The position numbers and the translations under genes were made by a program. The notes beneath the pieces were generated by a model that made no database searches, was not told the origin of the DNA, and was given only the letters and a program-made list of their open reading frames with translations. A DNA stretch of 64,000 nucleotides from the NCBI GenBank assembly GCA_028339155.1, contig JAOLBK010000007.1:1-64000 (forward strand). Direction: 5' to 3'. This stretch comes from Litorivicinus sp. Lineage in GTDB: Bacteria; Pseudomonadota; Gammaproteobacteria; Pseudomonadales; Litorivicinaceae. Shown in pieces: positions 25,659 through 34,333 of the stretch; within the stretch, counting starts at the first letter, position 1; each line of letters starts with the position of its first letter.

Positions 25659-26561
25659 TTAACTGTTTGTATTAGGAGTTGGCATATACATCACGTAACG
25701 ATTCGCCATGTACTGTGTCTGCAAGGTCTGATTTCGCTCGATTCGAATCAATAAGAACAACAGCGCGCTCAGTGCAAAGATGACCAAAGAAACTAGTGTT
25801 AGCACAGCATTTCTCTGCATTCTCTGATCTGCCAAAGCGGCTGAAAAACGATAGTCGGCAAGCGCCGATTCTTGCCGATCAGAGCCACGAGCCATTAAGC
25901 TTGCTCGTTCTAACACCTGCTGCGCAAACCAAGTTACATGAAGCAACGGATACTCCGCCAGAAAGCGATTTACTCGCTGTCTTGTCTGCCCAGCAACACT
26001 TGCCTGTGTTGGAAAGAAACTCGGCTGCATAGATGCTTCCATCAGATGATCAAAAAACAAGGTTGCAAAGGAAATTTCTGGCGAACCTGGCTGCATCTGA
26101 ATTCGCTGGTGAGTGTGTCGAATAAGCTGGGAAACTTGCTCGCGTCTTTGCTCGTCTTTTTCGGCCCCACGCGATGCAATCAAACTTTCTAGTAACGCAG
26201 AACTACCCTGAATCGCTTTATTTTCTGTATCGGTAAGGTCCGTTCCAACATCAACCGAAAGATCACTGTCTAAAGTCCGCACCTGTGGCCATAGAACAGT
26301 GCCTTCCAACAAACGCCCTGCAAAAAGCTCAAATTCACCAACTGTGGGATTCTGAAAACCAATAACATCGTCAACATTGGGCGAGGATGGAACGTCGACA
26401 GCCACCACTTGATAAGAAAAATAACCAGTACCCACGAAACCAAGGAGGGCAATCAAGGAAAAGCAAACTAAGAAAAAGCCCCGAAAGAAATCAGCGAATC
26501 GATGAAAGACTGCATCCGAAGACATGAACATTGCGGCCGTAATATCCTTAAGTATTTCCAA
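25659..26561 (-). CDS. hypothetical membrane protein in the bactofilin/M23 operon
   Basis: A 300-residue protein with two membrane helices, at residues about 27-55 and 250-272, separated by a largely helical periplasmic region that includes many Gln and Arg. The start may be Met11 or Met13 rather than Met1. No family is recognised. It lies 3 bases after the bactofilin gene, so it belongs to the same operon (M23 peptidase, bactofilin, this gene). By analogy with other bactofilin loci it could be a scaffold or adaptor for cell-wall remodelling; that is an inference. Confidence 0.7.
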   Translation of the reverse strand: MEILKDITAAMFMSSDAVFHRFADFFRGFFLVCFSLIALLGFVGTGYFSYQVVAVDVPSSPNVDDVIGFQNPTVGEFELFAGRLLEGTVLWPQVRTLDSDLSVDVGTDLTDTENKAIQGSSALLESLIASRGAEKDEQRREQVSQLIRHTHQRIQMQPGSPEISFATLFFDHLMEASMQPSFFPTQASVAGQTRQRVNRFLAEYPLLHVTWFAQQVLERASLMARGSDRQESALADYRFSAALADQRMQRNAVLTLVSLVIFALSALLFLLIRIERNQTLQTQYMANRYVMYMPTPNTNS

Positions 26562-26564
26562 AAA

Positions 26565-27101
26565 TTAAGCCGTTTTTGACTTCTCAGAAGCGGCGACAGA
26601 TTTCGCCTCAGACGCTTCCGATTGCTCCCCAACAGCCTTCATCGCGGCATCGCCAAAGGCTAATGCACCAGCTTTCGAACGTGTCTTTTTGTTACTAAGC
26701 GCCGTAATATCAAGCTCTGTTTCAGAAAAACTACAATTACCATTTAATCGAGCACCGCGTGAGACAGACAATGCTTGGTAGTGAATATCGCCCTCAATCA
26801 CCGCTGACTCCTCAAGAATTAACTCACATGCCGTGACTGACCCCACTACCCGCCCAGACACTTTCACTTCCTTTCCAAAAACCCGACCTTTAACAATGCC
26901 TGTCCCCCCAATCGTAAGCTCGACGGTTTGAACATCCCCTTCAACCGTGCCATCGATATGGATATTGCCTTCACTTACAAGATTTCCTGAAACAACTAGA
27001 TTTGGGGCTAGTATTGCAAAGGTTTCATTAGGTGATTTCATTGAGCCGCTCCTTAAATTATCGTTCGATTGCGATTGTTGGTTTTTGTTCTTTGAAAACA
27101 T
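26565..27101 (-). CDS. bactofilin (polymer-forming cytoskeletal protein)
   Basis: A 178-residue protein. The core, residues about 30-135, is a repeating beta-helix ('NLVVSGNLVSEGNIHIDGTVEGDVQTVELTIGGTGIVKGRVFGKEVKVSGRVVGSV') typical of bactofilins, flanked by polar, disordered tails. Bactofilins polymerise without nucleotide and recruit cell-wall enzymes. Its start lies inside the 3' end of the M23 peptidase gene (44-base overlap). Pairing with an M23 peptidase is a known arrangement, and the peptidase probably works at a bactofilin-marked site. Confidence 0.92.
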   Translation of the reverse strand: MFSKNKNQQSQSNDNLRSGSMKSPNETFAILAPNLVVSGNLVSEGNIHIDGTVEGDVQTVELTIGGTGIVKGRVFGKEVKVSGRVVGSVTACELILEESAVIEGDIHYQALSVSRGARLNGNCSFSETELDITALSNKKTRSKAGALAFGDAAMKAVGEQSEASEAKSVAASEKSKTA

Positions 27102-28338
27102 AGCGTCCCGCCTCTATAAATTGATATGGATCGACCGGTTTGTCTCGCACCCGAACTTCGTAATGCACATGAGGACCAGTAGACCTACCGGCACTTCCCA
27201 CGGCTCCAATCACATCACGATATGAGACAATTTGACCTTTTTTGACATTAATCGATTTCAGATGCCCATAGGCAGTCTCAATACCGCAACCATGATCAAT
27301 CACTATGAGACGCCCATATCCGCCTTTGGGTCCCGCGAATCGGACGGTACCGGCAGCGGTTGTTCGAACCTTAGTACCAGGCCAGGCTCCCATATCAATT
27401 CCCTCATGCCAATCTGGGCGTCCAGTAAATGGATCCTTTCGATTTCCAAACTTACTCGTGAGATTATAGTAATCAACAGGGGTCGACAAAGGCGCGCAAC
27501 TGAGCAATTGTTGTAATTGCTCCCAATCTTGACTCAGTACCTTTAAGTCACGCGCTCGATTTTCGAAGCGCTGAAACACATGACTTTCCTGTGTATTCAA
27601 CGATTCGGGGCCGCCTGTCCCAAACGCGGGAGAAAAACCGGCAATATCGGGCGCGGCCAACGGCGTTTCTTCAATTGTTGCGTAACTACTAACCAGATTT
27701 TTTGTGAAGATCTGATAAAGCTTTTCCATTGCCTCTGATTGAGCTTGATAAGCATCCGTTAGATCACCAGCGACGTCCTCAAGCCAAGAGTCCACTTCTT
27801 CAATTGATTCAGGCGGGGGATGGCCAGAAATTTCAGCGACCGAACTCGACAAATCCATTACGAGAGAAGACAGGTTCTCATTACGCTGATCAACATCATA
27901 AATACGCGATACTAATTGTGGCCTAAACCAAGCTACAAATTCCTCTGCATTCTCTGGAGCTTGATCCTCAACAGCATCTTCAGAGATTGACTTGATAGAC
28001 TCATAACGTTCGGCAAGCATCAGGTTTTTTCCAATTTCCGCTTGGTATTGTTGACGCAACTGATAAGCGTTCGCCTGATCTGACTCAAGCTGCTCGATAA
28101 ATGCCTCATTTTTGGCAACAATTTGTTGGAGCTCGACCTGAGTGGCGACTAAATTTGTGTAATTAACGAAAAAGCCGATACTTGCGACCAAAATCCAAAG
28201 AAAAGCAATCAAAACTGACGTTATTAAAAATAGTTGATACCAAGATTTCAGGACAAAATAAGACGCATCCGATCCTGAACGGATTACCAATGACCGGTCA
28301 GGAAATTTTGCGATAATCTTGTGAAATGCTGTCTGCAT
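27058..28338 (-). CDS. membrane-anchored M23 (LytM) metallopeptidase
   Basis: A 426-residue protein: N-terminal cytoplasmic part, one membrane helix (about residues 35-58), a coiled coil (about 65-125), a central region, and a C-terminal LytM domain (about residues 300-410). The zinc-binding residues are present: 'HEGIDMG' (His and Asp) and 'HVHYEV' (the HxH pair). Members cut peptidoglycan cross-bridges. With the bactofilin it probably shapes the cell wall locally. It is the first gene of the three-gene operon. The short C-terminal tail after the domain is basic. Confidence 0.9.
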   Translation of the reverse strand: MQTAFHKIIAKFPDRSLVIRSGSDASYFVLKSWYQLFLITSVLIAFLWILVASIGFFVNYTNLVATQVELQQIVAKNEAFIEQLESDQANAYQLRQQYQAEIGKNLMLAERYESIKSISEDAVEDQAPENAEEFVAWFRPQLVSRIYDVDQRNENLSSLVMDLSSSVAEISGHPPPESIEEVDSWLEDVAGDLTDAYQAQSEAMEKLYQIFTKNLVSSYATIEETPLAAPDIAGFSPAFGTGGPESLNTQESHVFQRFENRARDLKVLSQDWEQLQQLLSCAPLSTPVDYYNLTSKFGNRKDPFTGRPDWHEGIDMGAWPGTKVRTTAAGTVRFAGPKGGYGRLIVIDHGCGIETAYGHLKSINVKKGQIVSYRDVIGAVGSAGRSTGPHVHYEVRVRDKPVDPYQFIEAGRYVFKEQKPTIAIER

Positions 28339-28783
28339 CGGTCTTTACCGTCTCAAGGGTTCATTACCCAAATCGAAAACATCAATTATGTAACCAAGAC
28401 GCGCATCAACATGGGCGAACATTGTTGGCCAGAAACGGTCTCGATTCAACCTCCTTTTAGGCTAACCCAAAGTTTGGGCCAGACTTGTCGAGTCAAATAA
28501 AATTCAAACGGTTTTTAAGTAAGGCGGGCTAAAAATCGCAAATAGATCAACTTTCAACTACCATTTCTCAACTATATTCCCAATATGTAAAGTTATAAAA
28601 TAAATGCCCAAGCAAATAAAATTCTGGCAGTGCGCGCGACCAAATCAACGCAATGGAACCAACGGAAATTGTTCGCTAAAGCACAGTACAAACCGATTTC
28701 TAGGTAAATTACGCGCCGACCACAGTAAACCTATCGGATGAACGACCGATTATTTAACAACTACAGCAAACATTAAGGTGCCC
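28339..28783. other. gene-free region upstream of the M23 operon and the Rap1a/Tai gene
   Basis: A 445-base divergent intergenic region. Most of it is A+T rich and holds the promoters for both neighbours. The only clear structure I see is a 13-base inverted repeat at 28466-28478 (CCCAAA-G-TTTGGG), a possible operator or small hairpin. No supported open reading frame or known RNA motif was found. Confidence 0.4.
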
Positions 28784-29128
28784 ATGAAAAAAACCGTAGC
28801 CGCCATCGCCGTTTCCCTTTGTCTTGTCGGGCCTTCGAAATCGATGGCCTATTCAGGGGAGCTATGGCTTTCGCAGGCTGAGACGAAGTTTGCCCAGCCT
28901 GCAAGTATGCTCGCGCACGGCTTTCTTGCCGGAGTAGTCCATAGCTGGAATGGGCGGAGGGGTCAAAAGAACCCTCAGTTATGTTTTGATAGCCCGGCGT
29001 CAGAGCTCCAAATCCGGAACTTAATGGCAATCGTAAAAGACTACATTTCAAAAAAATCGCCAGATTTAAAAGTGTCGGCCCAGGGTATTATTCGTGCCGC
29101 CATGATGACTGAGTTCCCCTGTCGTTGA
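28784..29128 (+). CDS. secreted Rap1a/Tai-family protein
   Basis: A 114-residue protein. The start is ATG 28784 (MKKTVAAIAVSLCLVG, a clear signal peptide); a GTG two codons upstream is less likely. The mature part matches the Rap1a/Tai immunity domain: 'GFLAGVVHSW', a Cys in 'PQLCFDSP', 'ELQIRNLMAIVKDYISKKSPDLKVSAQGIIRAAMMTEFPCR' with the typical closing 'aFPC'. Characterised members neutralise T6SS Rhs/Ssp effectors in the periplasm, but many are orphans with no known toxin. No effector gene is adjacent. Its stop abuts the stop of the convergent 29129-29917 gene. Confidence 0.78.
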   Translation: MKKTVAAIAVSLCLVGPSKSMAYSGELWLSQAETKFAQPASMLAHGFLAGVVHSWNGRRGQKNPQLCFDSPASELQIRNLMAIVKDYISKKSPDLKVSAQGIIRAAMMTEFPCR

Positions 29129-29917
29129 TCAGAGTTGTTTGTCGGAAAAAATGGTTTCGCGGCGAAAATCTTGGTACGCACGCATCACTGCAGGGTCAAC
29201 TTTTGCGCAATGAACTTCGATATCACTGAGTGTCATTATCAATGTTCGGCGATCAATTGAACCAAAAGGTTTGCCAAGCCTATCAATCAATTGATAAGCC
29301 TCTAAAGTAGTCGCACTGACCACCGCGGCTGGAATAAGGACTGCCTCATCCACGTCGAAACGCCACAGTGTTAGTTCCATATTGGGAAAAGCTACCCTCA
29401 TTAAGTAATGGTATTCAGGTAGGCCAAGAAAATTGGTCGGCGGCTTATTTTGAGCGCATTCAAGTGCAGAAAAGTCATCCAATGATAGATTCTTTGAAAA
29501 AAGATGATCCCAGTAACCGCCCTCATCGTTGATTTTCATCAAGAAGTGCCGCATGTGAACGTCTGTTAGCTCATCCTCGCGTCCTAGAGATGAAAAGAAC
29601 GTAGCCAACTGCACATGAAGTTGAGGCGAATAAAATCCGGCGGATCTTAATTTTTTCGAGGCCATTTCTAAATCAGGCGCTACTGAAATCGCGAGCCTTG
29701 CCGCCTTCCATTGCCTAATAAAAACCTCTGGATTTTCGAGACCGACCTGCGTCAGGTACTGAATTTCGGTCCTTTCTTCCAAGGCCTCAAGGGCGTTGAC
29801 TGCAGCTTTCCGAAAGTCGGCCGGGAAATATGTAATATCTTGGCGATAAAGTGATTCGGCACTCGCTCCGTTAACAAACAGCAAATATCCAAAGCAAAAA
29901 ATAATCATGCGTCTCAT
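29129..29917 (-). CDS. secreted hypothetical protein
   Basis: A 262-residue protein. I start it at ATG 29917 (MRRMIIFCFGYLLFVNGASAES), which gives a clean signal peptide; in-frame ATGs farther upstream at 29953 and 29929 would disrupt it. The mature part is helical and contains no motif I recognise. It is convergent with the Rap1a/Tai gene. Whether the two work together is unknown; the shared location and secretion are only suggestive. Confidence 0.68.
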   Translation of the reverse strand: MRRMIIFCFGYLLFVNGASAESLYRQDITYFPADFRKAAVNALEALEERTEIQYLTQVGLENPEVFIRQWKAARLAISVAPDLEMASKKLRSAGFYSPQLHVQLATFFSSLGREDELTDVHMRHFLMKINDEGGYWDHLFSKNLSLDDFSALECAQNKPPTNFLGLPEYHYLMRVAFPNMELTLWRFDVDEAVLIPAAVVSATTLEAYQLIDRLGKPFGSIDRRTLIMTLSDIEVHCAKVDPAVMRAYQDFRRETIFSDKQL

Positions 29918-30114
29918 ACAATCAACCATACCGAAGCTTTTGCTGGAATACACCCTTGATCACACGTAAACGAGTACAAAATTAACTTCATCAATTGGCA
30001 GCTCAAATTCTCCATATTTAAAAGGCTCTACTTCCAATTCGGGCAAACGCGACTAAACAGGTAGATCTAACCGGGTCAAAACAAATCTGTCATACAGGGA
30101 GCTAGGTGGCCGGT

Positions 30115-31215
30115 TCAAAAAGGCTGTTCAATATGAACATTAGCGGAACCCTCTTCTTTTAAGTCCAAGGGAAATACCACTAAATGCTCTACATCAAGTC
30201 GCACACCAATCTGTTCGCCGATTTCGTGATTGTGATGAGATGGAGCAAAACAACCCAATACAACACCACTATCTAACTGCACTTCATATAAGTGATGCGC
30301 TCCGCGGAAATGTTTGCGTACAAGCTTAGCAAGATAATCAGAGCTATCGTCATGGATAAGGTCGTCTGGACGTAAGAATAGTTGCACAGGGGTGTTAAGC
30401 GGATATGGAAGGTCTTGATCAGTAGATAGAATACCTAAGGGGCTTTTAACAGATCGAGGCCCATGGATAATTGCATTAACGGTCTCACCTTGACCAACAA
30501 AATGGGCTACAAATCGATTTTTTGGCTCGTGATATAAATTAAAAGGAGTGTCAATCTGCGATATACGGCCATCGCTCATTACCGCAATTCGATCAGCGAA
30601 ATCAAATGCCTCCCGCTGGTCGTGAGTGACTAGCAATGCACAGATGCCGTCACTTTTGAGTATCGTTCGCACCTCACTAGCAAGGCGCCCCCTCAGTTCA
30701 GTGTCCAATCCAGAAAAGGGTTCGTCGAGTAATAAAAGATTAGGCTTTGGTGCCATTGCTCGTGCAAGTGCCACCCGTTGCTGCTGTCCGCCTGATAATT
30801 CGTGCGGGTATCGGGGTCCAAGTCCTTCAAGACCGATTAGAGATAAAAGTGCGTTAATTCGTTCACGTCGATTGAGTTCACTCCAATCGGCCAACCCGAA
30901 GCCAATATTGGCTTCAACTGATAAATGAGGAAATAAGGCAATATCCTGAAAAACCATTCCAACCCGGCGCTCCTCTGGGGGAACGGACCAACTTATTGAA
31001 GAAAGCAGCCGATCGGAAAGCCAAATTTCTCCTGATGAAAGAGGCTGAAATCCTGCTATTGCACGTAAAAGCGAAGACTTTCCACAACCGCTAGGGCCTA
31101 ACAAGCACACTAGTTCTTGGTTTTTTAGGTCCAGTGAAATCCTGCTAACCACCTCTAAGGATTGGTAACCAAGGGAAACATCGCGAATTATTAAAGCGGC
31201 AGTGTCCAAGGTCAC
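30115..31215 (-). CDS. fbpC: iron(III) ABC transporter ATP-binding protein FbpC
   Basis: A 366-residue ABC ATPase. Walker A is 'GPSGCGKSS' near residue 41, the signature is 'LSGGQQQRVALARAM' near 141, Walker B is 'LLLLDEPFSGLD', and the switch His is in 'LVTHDQREAFDFADRI'. The C-terminal 120 residues are the TOBE-type regulatory part seen in FbpC ('GVRLDVEHLVVFPLD'). It is the last gene of fbpA-fbpB-fbpC and starts within the last codon of fbpB (4-base overlap). It powers uptake of ferric iron delivered by FbpA. Confidence 0.92.
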   Translation of the reverse strand: MTLDTAALIIRDVSLGYQSLEVVSRISLDLKNQELVCLLGPSGCGKSSLLRAIAGFQPLSSGEIWLSDRLLSSISWSVPPEERRVGMVFQDIALFPHLSVEANIGFGLADWSELNRRERINALLSLIGLEGLGPRYPHELSGGQQQRVALARAMAPKPNLLLLDEPFSGLDTELRGRLASEVRTILKSDGICALLVTHDQREAFDFADRIAVMSDGRISQIDTPFNLYHEPKNRFVAHFVGQGETVNAIIHGPRSVKSPLGILSTDQDLPYPLNTPVQLFLRPDDLIHDDSSDYLAKLVRKHFRGAHHLYEVQLDSGVVLGCFAPSHHNHEIGEQIGVRLDVEHLVVFPLDLKEEGSANVHIEQPF

Positions 31216-32858
31216 TCCCTCCCAACAGAACGGTTAAGCCAAATAACAGGTAAGAGACCAACTACAACAATCATAAGGGATGGGGCTGCCGCGTCAATCA
31301 ATCGCTCATCGCCGGCCAGCTCATAAGCTTTCACCGCCAAAGTATTAAAATTAAAAGGCCTAAGAATCATAGTCGCAGGCAGTTCTTTTAGAATATCAAC
31401 AAAACAAACAAGAATCGCTGTCATCACGGAGCCTCTCATCAAAGGCATATGAAGCCGATGCAAGACGCCCATCTGTGATAACCCGAGCAGCCGACCTGAC
31501 TGATCCAAACTAGGACGTATCCTAGATAATCCACTTGACACATTGCCGTAGCCGACGGCTAAGAAGCGAACTAAGTAGGCGAAACCGAGGGCAAACAAAC
31601 TGCCAGAAAGCCATAGTGAAGGTTGGACGCCAAAAATCGACAACATATCTGAGATTAGTGAGTCTAAATTGCCGAATGGAATCAGTACCCCAATAGCAAC
31701 AACCACTCCTGGTAGCGCGTAACCAAGACCCACAACAACGGTCAGATAAAATAACCATTTAGACGGATACAATCGGTTTGCGTAAGCAATTGCTAGCGCC
31801 ATAAAAACGATAATTGCAGAAACAACCCCGGCTAAAGCAAAACTATTCCAGGTCAACCGCCAGAGCGATTGCCATTCGGCGTAGATAAAAATCCATTTTA
31901 ACAAGATGGCTGTTGGCAGCAAAAACCCGAAGAAAATAGGTAGGCAACATAGCAATTGCATTAAAACTGCTTTTAAGCCACGAACTTCAACAGCTGTCTG
32001 ATCGAGCTTTCGAAGACGATCTGAGTAATATCGAATTCTATGCCTCGAAACTCGCTCTGCCAAAACGAGAAAGGCAACGAATCCGAGCAATAATGAGCTT
32101 AATTGAGCAGCCCCAATAGTGTCGCCCAACCCGTAATAAGTCCTTACGATACCAGTTGTAAAGGTTTGCACGCCGAAAAATTGCACTGTTCCAAAATCGG
32201 CTAGGGTTTCCATAATAGCCAACATGGTACCTGCAGCTATTGCAGGGCGGGACATCGGCATTACGACCCTGCGAAAGACCGCCCACCGGCCTTGGCCTAA
32301 GGTATACCCTGCTTCCATCAAATTAACGGACTGATCCAAGAAGGCAGCTCGGGACATCAAATAGACATAGGGATAAAGCACGAGAGACAGCATTAAAGCA
32401 GCGCCTGGTAGTGAACGCAAACCAAGCAAGGGAGCCATCAACCATTCGGACATACCCATCTCTCTCATCCAAGTTAGGACTGGACCAGAAAAATCGAGAA
32501 CGCTAGTGTAAGTGTAAGCAAGAATATAGGCAGGGTAAGCCATTGGTAGCAATAGCAGCCACGAAAGGATCGATCGCCCCGGAAACCGATAGACGGAGAC
32601 TATCCAAGCTGTCGGCACACCAATAACCACGACACCACAGGCCACTAGCAACGACAGCCAAGCAGAGTTGGCAACATAGCGGCCAAGTAGTGTATCCAAT
32701 AAATGAGTCCAAACATCGGACGCACCGGTGAACAGGTATGCGAATATCACACCGATAGGAAGGGCCACACACAAGGCAGCGACCACAGTTATCAGCAAAA
32801 AGGCGTTTGGACGCAATGATCTGAAACAGCCGATTATTTTAGATAACACTACTGCCAA
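31212..32858 (-). CDS. fbpB: iron(III) ABC transporter permease FbpB
   Basis: A 548-residue protein made of two fused permease halves, each with about six helices; the family is about 500-560. The EAA-like loops are 'LMEAGYTLGQGRWAVFRRVVMPMSRPAIAAG' near residues 180-210 and 'SGRLLGLSQMGVLHRLHMPLMRG' near 455-480. It forms the membrane channel for iron brought by FbpA. It overlaps fbpA by 10 bases at its start and fbpC by 4 bases at its end. Confidence 0.9.
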   Translation of the reverse strand: MAVVLSKIIGCFRSLRPNAFLLITVVAALCVALPIGVIFAYLFTGASDVWTHLLDTLLGRYVANSAWLSLLVACGVVVIGVPTAWIVSVYRFPGRSILSWLLLLPMAYPAYILAYTYTSVLDFSGPVLTWMREMGMSEWLMAPLLGLRSLPGAALMLSLVLYPYVYLMSRAAFLDQSVNLMEAGYTLGQGRWAVFRRVVMPMSRPAIAAGTMLAIMETLADFGTVQFFGVQTFTTGIVRTYYGLGDTIGAAQLSSLLLGFVAFLVLAERVSRHRIRYYSDRLRKLDQTAVEVRGLKAVLMQLLCCLPIFFGFLLPTAILLKWIFIYAEWQSLWRLTWNSFALAGVVSAIIVFMALAIAYANRLYPSKWLFYLTVVVGLGYALPGVVVAIGVLIPFGNLDSLISDMLSIFGVQPSLWLSGSLFALGFAYLVRFLAVGYGNVSSGLSRIRPSLDQSGRLLGLSQMGVLHRLHMPLMRGSVMTAILVCFVDILKELPATMILRPFNFNTLAVKAYELAGDERLIDAAAPSLMIVVVGLLPVIWLNRSVGRE

Positions 32859-33862
32859 TCGGCACGATCCATCAACATCACTGCTGCTGAGTTGTTAACT
32901 CCTAGAACACCCAGGTTCAACGAGTCGGCCTTAAATGAACCGAGGGATGCAATAGTTTGTGAAGCGCTGGCGGAGGTTGAGACCGGAAATTCGTGGTTAA
33001 TTTCCGCATAATAGTTTTGAGCCTCATCAGACACCATAAATTCCAGGAACTGACGTCCTTCGGCTAGATTTTTAGAGTACTTTACCAGACCCGCTCCGGA
33101 AACATTGACGTGCGTGCCCCGCCCTGACTGATTAGGCCAGAATACTGAGATTTTTGCGGTCACATCCTTATCTGCTGGCTTTTTTGAGTCTAAAAGACGC
33201 CCGTAATAGTAGGTATTGGCAATTGCCAAAGCACACTCTCCAGCAGCTAAAGCACGTAATTGATCTGTGTCGCCTCCTGTTGGTTTCCTCGCAAAATTAG
33301 CGACCAACCCCCTTGCCCATTTTTCTGTAATCATTTCGCCATTTGCTTCAATCATTGAGGCCACCATGGACTGATTGTAGATATTGCTCGACGAACGGAT
33401 GCAAATTTTGCCAGCCCAAGTCGGATCAGCTAAAAATTCATAGGTAGATAACTCACTGACATCAACACGATCTTTTAGGTAAAATATTGGACGAGCCCTT
33501 ACTGTCAAGCCAGTCCAGAAATCGCCGGGGTCTCGAAGGTTTTTCGGTACCGTGCCTGCAATTTTCCTACTGTTGATGGGCTGCAGAACACCGGCCATTT
33601 TCGCCCTATGTAGATTACCTGCATCGACAGTCACCAAAACATCAGCGGGCGTTGCTTTTCCTTCGGCCTTGATACGACTTAATAATGCGCCTGCCTTGCC
33701 TGTGAGAAGATTAACTTTGATACCTGAAGTTTCCGTGAATTTTTCTAGCAATGGAACGATTAGCGCATCCTTACGAGCCGAATAAACATTAACTTCAGAA
33801 GCGAGTGCTGGCAGCGAAATCAAACTCGTAGCCAGCACAGGTAGAAACTTTCGTAAAGTCAT
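32849..33862 (-). CDS. fbpA: periplasmic iron(III)-binding protein FbpA
   Basis: A 337-residue solute-binding protein with a signal peptide (residues 1-21, ending ALAS), then 'EVNVYSARKDALIVPLLEKF', the standard FbpA start. The paired tyrosines that hold ferric iron are visible in 'IANTYYYGRL' (near residue 218). It captures Fe(III), possibly bound to anions, for FbpBC. The promoter and Fur-like site upstream (33898-33944) indicate iron control. It is the first gene of the operon. Confidence 0.92.
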   Translation of the reverse strand: MTLRKFLPVLATSLISLPALASEVNVYSARKDALIVPLLEKFTETSGIKVNLLTGKAGALLSRIKAEGKATPADVLVTVDAGNLHRAKMAGVLQPINSRKIAGTVPKNLRDPGDFWTGLTVRARPIFYLKDRVDVSELSTYEFLADPTWAGKICIRSSSNIYNQSMVASMIEANGEMITEKWARGLVANFARKPTGGDTDQLRALAAGECALAIANTYYYGRLLDSKKPADKDVTAKISVFWPNQSGRGTHVNVSGAGLVKYSKNLAEGRQFLEFMVSDEAQNYYAEINHEFPVSTSASASQTIASLGSFKADSLNLGVLGVNNSAAVMLMDRADWQ

Positions 33863-33876
33863 TCTTTAATTCCCCC

Positions 33877-33895
33877 GTTTGAAAAAATTTCAAAC
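33877..33895 (-). promoter_or_regulatory. perfect 19-base palindrome in the fbpA leader
   Basis: GTTTGAAA-AAA-TTTCAAAC lies between the fbpA promoter and its ribosome-binding site (GGGGGA, about 33871-33876). It could be an operator for a dimeric repressor or a hairpin in the leader RNA. It is separate from the Fur-like site and does not match the Fur consensus well. Confidence 0.5.
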
Positions 33896-33897
33896 TT

Positions 33898-33944
33898 ATT
33901 ATAATCCATGCAAATTTTAATGCAACCGATTCGCATTCGCATTT
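33898..33944 (-). promoter_or_regulatory. fbpA promoter with overlapping Fur-like box
   Basis: On the minus strand, -35 TTGCAT (33925-33920) is followed by 16 bases and a perfect -10 TATAAT (33903-33898). The -35 overlaps a run of hexamer-like repeats read on the minus strand as GCGAATGCGAATCGG (about 33928-33942), resembling Fur-binding half-sites (GATAAT-like). Iron-replete repression of fbpABC by Fur is the standard arrangement, so this is likely. Exact binding was not tested. Confidence 0.65.
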
Positions 33945-33945
33945 G

Positions 33946-34333
33946 GGAGAAAAGTTACTCTATGAAACTCCAACCAATACCGGCTAAGAGATCGTCTTTA
34001 AAGAAATACACTCTAATTTCGTTTTTTCTTTTATAGACCCCAATAAATGAAGAACATCATAAAACTGACAACTCATTTAGTGCCCTGAAAGGGGCCGTCC
34101 ATTGCCTACCTAAACCGATGGATCAAGGATTTCTGAAAATAATTCTCTACTTCTCGTGCCCTTGAATTAGGCTCAGGGCGCCTAACCTTGGAGGCCTAAA
34201 ATGATCGAGTATGCCGAGAAAATAGGGCACTAAAACAGATAATTACTAACCGCATCAAGTGCACCTTCATCTAACTTCTGAAGGTTAACTTTCTCTCACA
34301 ATTTTTATTATGAAGAAAAAAGGAAAAACGGAT
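33946..34333. other. gene-free region between fbpA and nagA
   Basis: About 390 bases lie between the fbpA promoter and the nagA stop. The region is A+T rich with several short direct runs but no supported gene, RNA motif or terminator hairpin with a T-tract. It may hold the 3' end of the nagA transcript; nothing else is visible. Confidence 0.4.
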
